Source: Denitromonas ohlonensis (GTDB lineage: Bacteria; Pseudomonadota; Gammaproteobacteria; Burkholderiales; Rhodocyclaceae). Taken from it: a stretch of DNA of 64,000 nucleotides. The position numbers were made by a program, and so were the translations under genes. The stretch covers positions 124,001-188,000 of the forward strand of contig NZ_VMNI01000003.1 of NCBI RefSeq assembly GCF_007625205.1. The letters are read 5' to 3'. The notes below the pieces were generated by a model that saw only the letters and a program-made list of their open reading frames with translations, was not told the origin of the DNA and did no database searches. Numbering within the stretch: position 1 is the first letter of the stretch; every line of letters starts with the position of its first letter. Shown here piece by piece: positions 46,469-55,276 of this stretch.

Positions 46469-47407
46469 TTACTTGCGCTTCCGCGGCGCCTTCGCGCGCG
46501 CCACCGGCTCGCCGAAGATTTCCGTTCTCGCCGCCTGTTGAATGGCCAGAATGGCGGGCCGTGTGAGCTTGCCTTCGGTCGTAATGGCATAAAGCTGCTC
46601 GATCACCTCATCGATCTGGCCCATCACCTCGACCCCGTATTGCCGGCACACGTAGTCATTGGTGGCGCTCGGAGCAACAAAGAAGCCGGCGCCGGCCTGG
46701 CCGAAGGCCTTGAGCAGGGCGCTGTCGTCGAACTCGGCCACCACTTGCGGGCGGATGCCATGGACGTCGAACCAGTCGCTCAGCGGACCATGAATTGCCG
46801 TGTCCTCGCCGGGCATCAGGAAAGGTGCATTGTCCAGACAGGCAGGGAAGGGATCGGGGTGGGCCTGGCGCACTGCCGACGTGGCCATCACCGACAAGGG
46901 ACTTTCACCGAGCAGGTGGTTGAAGCCGCGCACGCTCAGGCGCGCAGGCATGGGCCGATCGGCAATGACCAGATCGAGCCGGTGAATGGCCAGATCGGCG
47001 AGCAGCGTATCGAGGCGCCCCTCGCGGCAGGTGAGTTTGACCGGATCGTCGAGGCGCAGCGCGGGTGACACCAGGCGGTAAGCCACGGCCTTGGGCACCG
47101 AATCGGCAATGCCGATGCGCAGCGGCTGGGTATCGCGCGTGGAGGTGTCGCCGACGATGTCGAGGATTTCATCGCCCAGCGAAAAGATGGTTTCGGCGTG
47201 TTCGAGGATGCGCTTGCCCGTGGTCGACAAGATCAATCGACGTCCCTCGCGCTCAAACAGTTTGGCGCCCAGACTGGCTTCCAGCGCGGTGATCTGGCTG
47301 CTGATGGCATGCGGCGTGAGGTGGAGCGACTCGGCGGCGCGTGCAATGCTGCCGGCCCTGGCCACCGCCCAGAAGTAACGCAGGTGCTTGTAGTTGAGCG
47401 ATGCCAT
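46469..47407 (-). CDS. NhaR-like LysR-family regulator
   Basis: 312 residues. The HTH LNYKHLRYFWAVARAGSIARAAESLHLTPHAISSQITALEASLGAKLFEREGR matches NhaR-type LysR proteins, which respond to sodium or act on envelope/biofilm genes in enterobacteria. A basic tail (ARAKAPRKRK) ends the protein. It converges with the cytochrome cluster and diverges from the hibernation factor gene (47517), so it could regulate either; this is inference. Confidence 0.85.
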   Translation of the reverse strand: MASLNYKHLRYFWAVARAGSIARAAESLHLTPHAISSQITALEASLGAKLFEREGRRLILSTTGKRILEHAETIFSLGDEILDIVGDTSTRDTQPLRIGIADSVPKAVAYRLVSPALRLDDPVKLTCREGRLDTLLADLAIHRLDLVIADRPMPARLSVRGFNHLLGESPLSVMATSAVRQAHPDPFPACLDNAPFLMPGEDTAIHGPLSDWFDVHGIRPQVVAEFDDSALLKAFGQAGAGFFVAPSATNDYVCRQYGVEVMGQIDEVIEQLYAITTEGKLTRPAILAIQQAARTEIFGEPVARAKAPRKRK

Positions 47408-47516
47408 GCGCTGACACCTCCAAAATATTGATGATGACGATCAGTATATTGGAGTTTTGTCGATGGATTGGCTGGTCTAGAGTGAGATCGTCTTTCACCC
47501 ACAGCAGGAGTTCGTG

Positions 47517-47885
47517 ATGCATGTCGACATCAAAAGCCAAGGCTTCGAAATGACCCCGGCTTTGCGCAATTACACGCTGCAGCGGCTGCAATCCTCATTG
47601 GGCCGGATTCGCGACCGTGCCCGCCATGTCAGCGTGCATCTGTCCGATGAGAACGGTCCGCGCGGCGGCGTCGACAAGCGCTGCCTGGTCGCGATCCATA
47701 TCGCCGGCGGCGCGCCGGTGGTGATCGAGGACACGCGGGAAGACATGTACAGCGCGATCGACCGGGTGTCGAAGCGCGCCATGAATTCGCTGATGCGCCG
47801 GCTCTCACGCACCCATGCCCGCCGGGGTCGCGAGTCGCGCCGCCCCGCAATGGACGCACTCGCCAACACCGACGAACCCGCCTGA
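47517..47885 (+). CDS. Ribosome hibernation promoting factor (HPF/RaiA family)
   Basis: A 122-residue short-type HPF/RaiA protein that binds the 30S A/P-site region in stationary phase. MHVDIKSQGFEMTPALRNYTLQRLQSSLGRIRDRARHVSVHLSDENGPRGGVDKRCLVAIHIAGGAPVVIEDTREDMYSAIDRVSKRAMNSLMRRL has the family's alternating strand/helix layout and basic helix 2. A GTG at 47514 is possible, but AGGAG has the better spacing (6 nt) to ATG 47517. It is followed by the TerB-like and CBS genes in the same direction. Confidence 0.85.
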   Translation: MHVDIKSQGFEMTPALRNYTLQRLQSSLGRIRDRARHVSVHLSDENGPRGGVDKRCLVAIHIAGGAPVVIEDTREDMYSAIDRVSKRAMNSLMRRLSRTHARRGRESRRPAMDALANTDEPA

Positions 47886-47943
47886 ACGGGCAGGCCGACT
47901 GGTACGCCTGACCTCACGATCGAACAACACAAGGACCTTCAGT

Positions 47944-48339
47944 ATGCGTAGCTACCCGAATGACAGCGCCGAAGCCGCCGCCCGGATCGTCTCCCTGGCG
48001 ATGCTGGTCGATGGCGGACTCGACCCAGCGGAAACCGCCCAGCTCAAGCGCGCCGGCGTGCTTGAAGACATGGGCATGAGCGCGGAGCAGTTCGACGCCG
48101 TGGTGCACGACTTCTGCAACGACCTGCTGCAATGCTCGGCCTACTGGAGCGCGGGGCGCCTGCACATGCAGCCAGAAGTGATCGAGCAACTGCTCGGCGA
48201 AATCCAGCGGCCGGCGCACCGCCTGCGCCTGCTCGGCGCCATGCTCGACATCATCTCCGCCGATGGCCGCGTCACCCGCAGTGAAGCGGATCTGCTCACC
48301 CAGGCCCTGCGTCGCTGGGGCGATGGCCTGGAGCACTGA
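47944..48339 (+). CDS. TerB-like protein
   Basis: A 131-residue helical protein of the TerB-type (tellurite resistance TerB/DjlA N-terminal-like) fold: AARIVSLAMLVDGGLDPAETAQLKRAGVL and a second acidic repeat RLLGAMLDIISADGRVTRSEADLLTQALRRW. The DGxxxxxE motif is repeated, which is characteristic. A related gene lies at 61534. Function unknown beyond metal-sensing/stress associations of the family. Confidence 0.78.
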   Translation: MRSYPNDSAEAAARIVSLAMLVDGGLDPAETAQLKRAGVLEDMGMSAEQFDAVVHDFCNDLLQCSAYWSAGRLHMQPEVIEQLLGEIQRPAHRLRLLGAMLDIISADGRVTRSEADLLTQALRRWGDGLEH

Positions 48340-48387
48340 TCACAGCCTCCGCCAACGTCGCGCGGGCTCACACATAGGAAGCGAATC

Positions 48388-48822
48388 ATGCCAAACCGAT
48401 CCGTCAGCAAAATCATCGCCAACCGGTTTTTCATCGCGGCGCCCCTCGACATGAATGTCGGCGACGCGGCCAGACTCATGCGGGAGCACCGTCAGGGCGC
48501 CGTGCTGGTGGCCGACGACGGCCGCCTGCTCGGCATCTGCACCGAACGCGATATCGTGTTCGACGTGGTGGCCAACGGGCTCGACCCCTTCTGCACGCCA
48601 GTGAGCGCCGTGATGACCACCGATCCGGTCGCGATCGGGCCGGACATGCCTTTCGGCCACGCATTGCACCTGATGTTTGAAGGCGGCTTCCGCCATGTGC
48701 CCGTGGTGGACATCAACGGCAAGGTGCTCGGTGTCATCTCGGCGCGGGACGCCCTCGAGATCGACATGATCCGCTTCAAGCAGGAGCTGGACCGGCGAGA
48801 AGCTCTGGCCGAAATCCTCTGA
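48388..48822 (+). CDS. CBS-domain pair protein (small)
   Basis: 144 residues, two CBS motifs (residues ~5-65 and ~72-130): FIAAPLDMNVGDAARLMREHRQGAVLVADDGRLLGICTERDIV and VMTTDPVAIGPDMPFGHALHLMFEGGFRHVPVVDINGKVLGVISARDAL. A stand-alone nucleotide-binding regulatory module. It completes the HPF / TerB-like / CBS set, which may respond jointly to energy state (inference). Confidence 0.85.
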   Translation: MPNRSVSKIIANRFFIAAPLDMNVGDAARLMREHRQGAVLVADDGRLLGICTERDIVFDVVANGLDPFCTPVSAVMTTDPVAIGPDMPFGHALHLMFEGGFRHVPVVDINGKVLGVISARDALEIDMIRFKQELDRREALAEIL

Positions 48823-48884
48823 ACCGTCGCCGCCGCAGCCTCCAACCGACGCCACTGCAGCCCGCGCCGCCCGCGGCACCGGCG

Positions 48885-49245
48885 CGAGCGAACCGGCACC
48901 GTCGTGCCCGTCGAAGTCGGTTGGCACCAGCGGCGGCCGCATGGAGACGTGGAATAAAAAGGCAACGCAAGAAGCCAACAACGTGGTCACCGATATGGGC
49001 ATCGAGCGCGATGGCCTCGTCGAAGCACCCCTGTGTGGCTGCGTCGCCACCTTCCTCGACGACATCTGGCGCGGCGCCGCCCTCTGCGGCCGCGAGCGGG
49101 TCGGTTATGTCGCCCCAGGAGAGGACGCGAGTATGAGCCTGCACGACACTCGGCTCAAGGGCGGCGGCAATCAGGGCATGACTACCGCACCGGCTTGCCG
49201 GATGAGGATAAGGCGGCGATGGTGGAGTATTTGAAGACGCTGTGA
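48885..49245 (+). pseudogene. Decayed 3' fragment of a RoxA-like cytochrome gene (copy of 44968-46437)
   Basis: The sequence parallels 45985-46437: CGAGCG.ACCGGCACCGTCG, then METWNKKATQEANNVVTDMGIERDGLVEAPL (parent METWNEKAAYEANKVVTEMGIKREGLVEEPL), then GRERVGYVAPGEDASMSLHDTRLKGGGNQG, then in another frame DEDKAAMVEYLKTL and a stop. It lacks both haem motifs, and about 40 codons (PYLHNGS...YNLYD) are deleted. At least two frameshifts are present. It is a relic of a third RoxA-like gene or of a duplication. The rest of the 534-bp interval to 49356 has no other gene. Confidence 0.85.
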
Positions 49246-49356
49246 GCGCGGCGCCGCACTCACAGCGCACCGGCGTACCTGCGGTCAACTGAACGGGCGT
49301 GCAACCGGGCAGCAAGTACCATACTATCTGGGTATCTCCATACCACCAAGACGCGC

Positions 49357-51606
49357 ATGGCTACGATTCCACCCGACTCCCGCGAGACCGACGCTCTGAT
49401 CGGTTTTCGCGATGAGGACCACGCCCCCGCCGCCTCGCCCTCCAACGTCTGGCGCATCCTGGCTGTCGACGACGACCAGGGGTTCCAGCAGGCGCTGGCC
49501 CATGCCCTGCGCGACCTCCACATCCTCGGCCGGCCACTTGAATTGTTACAGGCCTACAGCCTGTCCGAGGCAGCACACCTGCTCGGCAAGGACCGCGATT
49601 TCGCGGTGATCCTCGCCGATGTGGTGATGGAGACCGAGGACGCCGGGCTGCGCCTGGTCAAGGGCGTACGCGAGATGCTCGGCCTGCACGAGCCGCGCAT
49701 CGTGCTACTCACCGGCCAGCCGGGCTTCGCGCCGGTTGACGAGGTGATGGAAACCTACGACCTGTCCGACTACTGCCTCAAGTCCGACCTGGCCAGCCGT
49801 GGCCTCAAGAACGTGCTCACCGCGGCCATCCGCAGCTACAGCCAACTCAGCGCAGTCTCCTCCGCACGCAAAGGCCTGCAGCTGATTCTCGAAGCCAGCA
49901 ACCGGCTCACCGCCGCACGTACCATCGAGCAGATCGCCAGCGCGGTGCTGGTCGAACTGGCCGACCTGCTCAAGGTGCCCGCCGAGGGCATCGTCTGCGT
50001 CGAAGGTCTCGACGGCGCCGAGGCGGCACCGGCGGCTGAACCGGTCATCATCGGCGCCGCCGGCCGGTTCGAGGCCTATCTGAAGGGCTCGCTCATGGCC
50101 CTGCCGGACCGCAGTATCGCCGACAGCATTACCGCCGCCCTGACCGGACGCCACCCCATCGCGCGGGACGATTTCCAGGTGTTGTATTTCCCGCGGCAGC
50201 ATGCCATGGCCGATTATGCCGTCTACCTGGCGACCGGCCGGCCACTGGTGGCCGCCGAACACGAGCTGCTCGGCGTGTTCGCGGCCAATGCCTCGAAAGG
50301 TTTCGGCAACGTGGCGCTGATCAGCCGTCTCGACCGCATGGCCTATGAGGACGAATTGCTGCATATTCCGAACCGCGCCGCGCTGCTGCGCGAGATCGAA
50401 CGCCTGCGCATCGGCAAGAACGGCGGCCGGCACCGCATGCTGCTGATCGACCTGGACAACTTCTCGGGCCTCAATGATGCCTTCGGTGTGGCCTTGGGCA
50501 ACCGCATTCTCGGCGCACTGATCGAGCCGCTGCGCCAGGCCTTCCCGCCACCGGCCATGCTCGCCCGCGTCACCGCCGACCTGTTTGCCGTCATCGGCCC
50601 CGCCGAGCAGATCGACAGCACCCAAGCGATGACCGTCTTCGAGCAGCCGCTGCGCCTGGACAACACCCTCTACCGCCTGACCGCCTGCACCACCGAGCTC
50701 ACCCTCGACGCCGTCGCCGGCAATGCGGACGAACTGCTGCGCGCAGCATGGACCAGCCTGCGCGCCGCCAAGCAGCGCGGCCCCGGCACTCGAGTGGCCT
50801 ACGATCCGGACATCGAGCGGCAGGCGGGCGAACGCTTCGCCCTGATGTCGCGACTGGGCCAGGACCTGCAGCGCGATGCCCTGTTCCTGGTCTTCCAGCC
50901 GCAGGTCTGCCTGAGCACCGGCCGCATTGTCGGCGCCGAGGCCTTGCTGCGCTGGCGTACCGATGCCGGCCTCATCCCGCCGGGCGAATTCATCCCGGTG
51001 GCCGAGAAATCGGTTTACATCCACGCCATCGGCGACCGCGTCGTGCAACAGGCCTGCGAGGCGCTCAAGGCCATCGACGCGGCCGGGCTGAACGACTTGC
51101 CCTTGAGTGTGAACGTATCGGCGCGCCAGTTCGACGCCCCCGGCTTGGCGGAACGGGTCGCTGCCCACTGCGCCGAGGCCGGCGTCGAGCTGCACCGGCT
51201 CGCGCTCGAAATCACCGAAACCGCGGCCATGCGCAATTTCAGTCAGGTGGCTCAGGCGCTGCGTGCGCATCGTGCCGCCGGCGGCATCGTCGCCATCGAC
51301 GACTTCGGCACCGGGCAGTCCTCGCTCGAATACCTGCGCGACCTGCCGGCCGATCACCTCAAGATCGACCTGAGCTTCGTGCGCCACCTCGAACAGGACG
51401 AGCGCTGCCGCCAGATCGCCAGCATGATCATCAAGCTCGGACGCAGCCTCGGCGTGGGGCTGATCGCCGAAGGCGTCGAAACCCGCGGCCAGGCCGACTG
51501 GCTACGCGACAACGGCTGTCAGACCGGCCAGGGCTGGCTGTTTGCCAAGCCGCTGCCCCTGCCGGAATTCATCGATTTCTGCCGGCAGCACGCCGAACTC
51601 GGATGA
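49357..51606 (+). CDS. Response regulator with REC-DUF3369-GGDEF(degenerate)-EAL domains, c-di-GMP phosphodiesterase
   Basis: 749 residues. REC domain (~33-150) with the acidic pair DDD at 38-40 and phosphoacceptor Asp88 in ILADVVMET. DUF3369-like sensor region (~165-330). A GGDEF-like domain (~340-480) has lost the GGDEF signature (RVTADLFAVIG), so it is probably inactive or allosteric. The EAL domain (~510-745) is intact: AEALLRW (Glu528), NVSARQF, EITETA, DDFGTGQSSLEYL, LKIDLSFV, AEGVET. The output should be c-di-GMP hydrolysis. It overlaps the kinase gene by 4 bp (ATGA). Confidence 0.92.
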   Translation: MATIPPDSRETDALIGFRDEDHAPAASPSNVWRILAVDDDQGFQQALAHALRDLHILGRPLELLQAYSLSEAAHLLGKDRDFAVILADVVMETEDAGLRLVKGVREMLGLHEPRIVLLTGQPGFAPVDEVMETYDLSDYCLKSDLASRGLKNVLTAAIRSYSQLSAVSSARKGLQLILEASNRLTAARTIEQIASAVLVELADLLKVPAEGIVCVEGLDGAEAAPAAEPVIIGAAGRFEAYLKGSLMALPDRSIADSITAALTGRHPIARDDFQVLYFPRQHAMADYAVYLATGRPLVAAEHELLGVFAANASKGFGNVALISRLDRMAYEDELLHIPNRAALLREIERLRIGKNGGRHRMLLIDLDNFSGLNDAFGVALGNRILGALIEPLRQAFPPPAMLARVTADLFAVIGPAEQIDSTQAMTVFEQPLRLDNTLYRLTACTTELTLDAVAGNADELLRAAWTSLRAAKQRGPGTRVAYDPDIERQAGERFALMSRLGQDLQRDALFLVFQPQVCLSTGRIVGAEALLRWRTDAGLIPPGEFIPVAEKSVYIHAIGDRVVQQACEALKAIDAAGLNDLPLSVNVSARQFDAPGLAERVAAHCAEAGVELHRLALEITETAAMRNFSQVAQALRAHRAAGGIVAIDDFGTGQSSLEYLRDLPADHLKIDLSFVRHLEQDERCRQIASMIIKLGRSLGVGLIAEGVETRGQADWLRDNGCQTGQGWLFAKPLPLPEFIDFCRQHAELG

Positions 51607-53573
51607 CCGCCGCCGACACCGCGCCTGCCGCCACCGGTTTGCGCGACCGGCTGCGACCGCTGTGGATCCTGCTGCCCTATATCCTGCCCTGGTGGCTGCT
51701 GGTGCCGACGCTCACCACCCTGCTCTACCAGAGCCGGCTGCAGAACGACCTGAGCCAGCTGGCGGTGGCACAGTCCGACTATGTCGATGTGCGCTCCGCC
51801 GTCCTCACCAACGCCCTGATCCGCCTGACCAACGACATCCGCCTGATCGAGCATGTCACGCGCAGCGCCCATCAGCACTTGCCTGCCTCCATTGCCAGGG
51901 AACGCCTCGGCCGTTTCTTCGGCAATCTGCTCGACGCCCACCCCGACTATGCCCAGGTCCGCCTGCTCGACCCGGCCTGCCACGAACGCCTGCGGATCGA
52001 GCGCGCGGCCGACGGACGCCCTACCCAGGTGCCCGACAACGACCTCCAGGACAAGTCGCGGCGCCCCTATTGCACCGCAACCCAGGCACTACCGGACGGG
52101 CATATCTACCTGTCGCCACTGGACGCCAACATGGAGTACGGGCGCGTGGTTCTGCCACTCCAGCCGATGCTGCGCATCGCCACACACGTCACGCAGACCG
52201 ACGGTACGCCGCTGGGCATCGTGGTGCTGAACTTCGATGCCGCCCCCCTGCTCGCGAGCTTCACCGACCCCGACCGCAGCGACGCCGCGCTGGTCGACGC
52301 GGACGGCTACTGGCTGCACGCCCCCGATCCGGCCGACGCCTTCGGCTTCGTCACCGGCCAGACCGACAAGCGCCTCGGTGTCCGCTATCCGGCGCTGTGG
52401 GCCCACATCCGCAACAGCCCGCGCAACGCCGGGCAGATCCAGCTCGATTCCGGCCTGTGGACCTTCCGCCGCTTTGCCCCGGGCAGCGCCTCGCCACACC
52501 TGCACGCACCGGCCTGGCATGTACTCAGCCAGATCCCGCCCGAGGCCCTGGCCGAGGTGCGCAACAAGCAGCTCGCCCTTCACCTGGGCATCGCCGGCAC
52601 CGCCTTGCTGGTGCTCACCGGTCTGTCCCTGGCGCTGGCCGCCAGCCGCCTCCGCCAGCAACGCACCGGCGACGCATTGGCCCGCAGCAACCAGGAGCTG
52701 GCGCAATCGCTGGCCCGGCTCGAACAGTCCCAGGACGAGCTGGTACGCAGCGCCAAGCTCGCCTCGCTCGGCCTGATGGTCGCCGGCGTGGCGCATGAGC
52801 TGAACACCCCACTGGGCGCCGCCATGCTGGCCAGCGGCAGCTTGGCGGAGCAACTCGCCACACTCGAAGAAGCCTTTGCCGAAGGGCTTCGCCGATCCGA
52901 CATAACGCGCTTTACCGACGCCCACGCCGCCGGGCTGGCGCTACTGAACGACAACCTGCAGCGCGCCGCCCAGCTGATCCGGCAGTTCAAGGAGGTCGCC
53001 GCCGACCGTGCCACCGCCACCCGCCACCGCTTCGACCTGGCCGACACCGTCGGCAATGTACTGGCGCTGATGCACAACGATCTGAAGCACACTCGCCACC
53101 GGGTCGAGCTCGACATCCCACCGGGGCTGACGCTCGACAGCTATCCCGGCCCGCTCGGGCAGATCGTCCAGAACCTGATCAGCAACGCCGTGCGGCATGG
53201 CTACACCGATGGTCGCGTCGGTCATATCCGCATCATCGCCCGCCCTCAGGAAGATCAGGTAACGCTGTCAGTGATCGATGACGGCTGCGGCATTCCCGCC
53301 GACACGCGGGAACGTATCTGGGACCCCTTCTTCACCACGCGACGTCACCAGGGCGGCACGGGCCTGGGGCTACACCTCTGCCAGCACATGGCTACTTCGG
53401 TGCTCGGCGGCGCGCTGACGCTGGTCAGTGCCGAGATGGATCAGGGTTGCGAGTTCCGGCTGACCATCCCGGTATCGGCCCCCGACGGGCCAACCGAGCG
53501 TCAGCCGGGCACGCCCCACACCGCCAACACGGCCGAGCGCACCGCCCGCAACACCGGCTCAGCCGCCCGCTGA
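51603..53573 (+). CDS. Membrane sensor histidine kinase
   Basis: 656 residues. Transmembrane segments at ~20-40 (LLPYILPWWLLVPTLTTLLY) and ~330-350 (LALHLGIAGTALLVLTGLSLALAA) enclose a periplasmic dCache/Cache-like sensor region. HisKA: LASLGLMVAGVAHELNTPLGAA with phospho-His398. HATPase: NLISNAVRHGYTDGR, DDGCGIP, DPFFTTRRHQGGTGLGLHLC. It is expressed with the EAL regulator as a two-component pair (overlapping ATGA), its probable partner. The 3' 73 bp overlap the LysR gene in antisense. Confidence 0.93.
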   Translation: MTAADTAPAATGLRDRLRPLWILLPYILPWWLLVPTLTTLLYQSRLQNDLSQLAVAQSDYVDVRSAVLTNALIRLTNDIRLIEHVTRSAHQHLPASIARERLGRFFGNLLDAHPDYAQVRLLDPACHERLRIERAADGRPTQVPDNDLQDKSRRPYCTATQALPDGHIYLSPLDANMEYGRVVLPLQPMLRIATHVTQTDGTPLGIVVLNFDAAPLLASFTDPDRSDAALVDADGYWLHAPDPADAFGFVTGQTDKRLGVRYPALWAHIRNSPRNAGQIQLDSGLWTFRRFAPGSASPHLHAPAWHVLSQIPPEALAEVRNKQLALHLGIAGTALLVLTGLSLALAASRLRQQRTGDALARSNQELAQSLARLEQSQDELVRSAKLASLGLMVAGVAHELNTPLGAAMLASGSLAEQLATLEEAFAEGLRRSDITRFTDAHAAGLALLNDNLQRAAQLIRQFKEVAADRATATRHRFDLADTVGNVLALMHNDLKHTRHRVELDIPPGLTLDSYPGPLGQIVQNLISNAVRHGYTDGRVGHIRIIARPQEDQVTLSVIDDGCGIPADTRERIWDPFFTTRRHQGGTGLGLHLCQHMATSVLGGALTLVSAEMDQGCEFRLTIPVSAPDGPTERQPGTPHTANTAERTARNTGSAAR

Positions 53574-54394
53574 CGCAAACAGGCAAAACGCAACGAGACC
53601 GTCGGCGTCGGTTCGAGTGACAGCGGCACGGCGTAGATACTGCCGCCTTGAGCGGCACGCTCGATGTCCTGCAATCGGGTGATCGCCAGCCCCACACCGG
53701 CGGCGACCATGGCCAGCACGGCGTCTTTCTGGTTGGCCAGCATGCTGCGTTCGGGCCACAGCGCGTGGGGTTCGAACATGGCCTGCATCACGCTGTGCTG
53801 CACCCGGTCGGGTGAGGAGTGAATCCACGGCTGGCGGGCGAGCGTGGCGATGTCGGCCGCGCCGATGGCCTCACGCAAGGCGACGGGTGCGGCGATCGCC
53901 ATCTCCTCTTCGCGCAGCACCTGGCTGTCGAACAGGCTGTCGTCGAGCGTGCCGCTGACAAAGCTGGCATCGAGCCGGCCGCTCTTCAATTTGGGCAGGT
54001 TGGCGCCGGTGGTACCGCCGAGGAATTCGATCTCGAGGCGCGGGTGGCGCGCTTTCAGCAGACTTTGCAGCTCGACCAGACGCAGAAAGCCGGCATCGGT
54101 ATTGAGGCCGATGCGCACCGAGCCGATCACCTCGCCGCGCAATTCCTGCGCATGCAGCCCCACCTCACCCACCGCCGACAGCGCACGCCGGGCGCGGGCG
54201 AGCAGTGCCTCGCCCGCCGCGGTGGGCAGCATGCCCTTGGGCGTGCGTTCGAACAGCGCGAGGCCCAGCTCTTCTTCCAGCGCCTTGATATGCGCGCTGA
54301 TGGCCGGCTGACTGACGCACAGGCGCTCGGCGGCGCGGGTCAGGTGGCGTTCTTCCGCCACGGTGACAAAGGTTTTGAGGTGGTAAAGCTCCAT
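53501..54394 (-). CDS. LysR-family transcriptional regulator (paralogue of 22331)
   Basis: 297 residues. MELYHLKTFVTVAEERHLTRAAERLCVSQPAISAHIKALEEELGLALFERTPKGM is closely similar to the LysR at 22331-23233, as is IGSVRIGLNTDAGFLRL. The effector segment WIHSSPDRVQHSVMQAMFEPH and the NQKDAVLAMVAAGVGLAI segment complete the fold. It diverges from the SDR gene (54572), a likely target. Start at ATG 54394. Confidence 0.88.
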   Translation of the reverse strand: MELYHLKTFVTVAEERHLTRAAERLCVSQPAISAHIKALEEELGLALFERTPKGMLPTAAGEALLARARRALSAVGEVGLHAQELRGEVIGSVRIGLNTDAGFLRLVELQSLLKARHPRLEIEFLGGTTGANLPKLKSGRLDASFVSGTLDDSLFDSQVLREEEMAIAAPVALREAIGAADIATLARQPWIHSSPDRVQHSVMQAMFEPHALWPERSMLANQKDAVLAMVAAGVGLAITRLQDIERAAQGGSIYAVPLSLEPTPTVSLRFACLRQRAAEPVLRAVRSAVLAVWGVPG

Positions 54395-54571
54395 GGCAGG
54401 CCCTGGGATAAACGTGGCATGCGGCGGCGCCGCACAACCGCAGTACACACCAGATCGCCGCCCTATGCCATGACGATTTCGCCGCCACCGACCGGGCCAC
54501 CTCGCCGCGCAGGACCGGCGCCAACATGCCGGCACGCCTAGAATGGCGAAAAACCCCGTTTGGAGCGCAGC

Positions 54572-55276
54572 ATGAACGAACAGAAAGTGGCCCTCATCAT
54601 TGGCGGTGGCAGCGGCATGGGCGCCGACGCGGCGCGCGCGATGGCCGAAGCCGGTTACGCGGTGGCGGTGCTGTCCTCGTCCGGCAAGGGCGAAGCACTC
54701 GGCGCGGCGCTGGGTGGCATCGGGCTGACCGGATCGAACCAGTCGCCGGCCGACCTGCAGGCGCTGATGGATGCCGTCATGGCCAAATGGGGCCGCATCG
54801 ACGCGGTGGTCAACAGCGCCGGCCACGGCCCGAAGGGCGACATCCTCGCCATGACCGACGCCGACTGGCAGGCCGGCATGGACACCTATCTGCTCAACGT
54901 GGTGCGCATCGCGCGGCTGGTGACGCCGATCATGCAGGCGCAGGGCGGCGGGGCCATCGTGAATATCTCGACTTACGCCACCTTCGAGCCCGAAGCGACC
55001 TTCCCCACCTCGGGCGTGTTCCGCGCCGCGCTGGCGGCCTTCACCAAACTGTTTGCCGACCAGTACGCAAAGGACAACATCCGCGTGAACAATGTGCTGC
55101 CGGGCTTCGTCGACAGCCTGCCGGAGAAGGAAGACCGCCGTGCGCGCATTCCGATGGGGCGCTACGGGCGGGTCGAGGAAGTGTCGAAGGCGATCGTGTT
55201 TCTGGCCGGTGACGATGCGAGCTACATCACCGGCCAGAACTTGCGGGTGGATGGCGGCATCACCCGCTCAGTCTGA
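54572..55276 (+). CDS. SDR-family protein with altered catalytic motif
   Basis: 234 residues. Rossmann glycine motif GGGSGMGADAARAMAEAGYAVAV at the N-terminus, NSAG at ~85, GGAIVNISTYATF, and the C-terminal NNVLPGFVDSLPEKEDRRARIPMGRYGRVEEVSKAIVFLAGDDASYITGQNLRVDGGI. The usual YxxxK position reads SGVFR (in FPTSGVFRAALAAFTK), so both the catalytic Tyr and Lys are changed. Homologues with this motif exist in proteobacteria, so it may be a distinct subfamily with altered chemistry. GGAG precedes ATG 54572. Confidence 0.85.
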   Translation: MNEQKVALIIGGGSGMGADAARAMAEAGYAVAVLSSSGKGEALGAALGGIGLTGSNQSPADLQALMDAVMAKWGRIDAVVNSAGHGPKGDILAMTDADWQAGMDTYLLNVVRIARLVTPIMQAQGGGAIVNISTYATFEPEATFPTSGVFRAALAAFTKLFADQYAKDNIRVNNVLPGFVDSLPEKEDRRARIPMGRYGRVEEVSKAIVFLAGDDASYITGQNLRVDGGITRSV

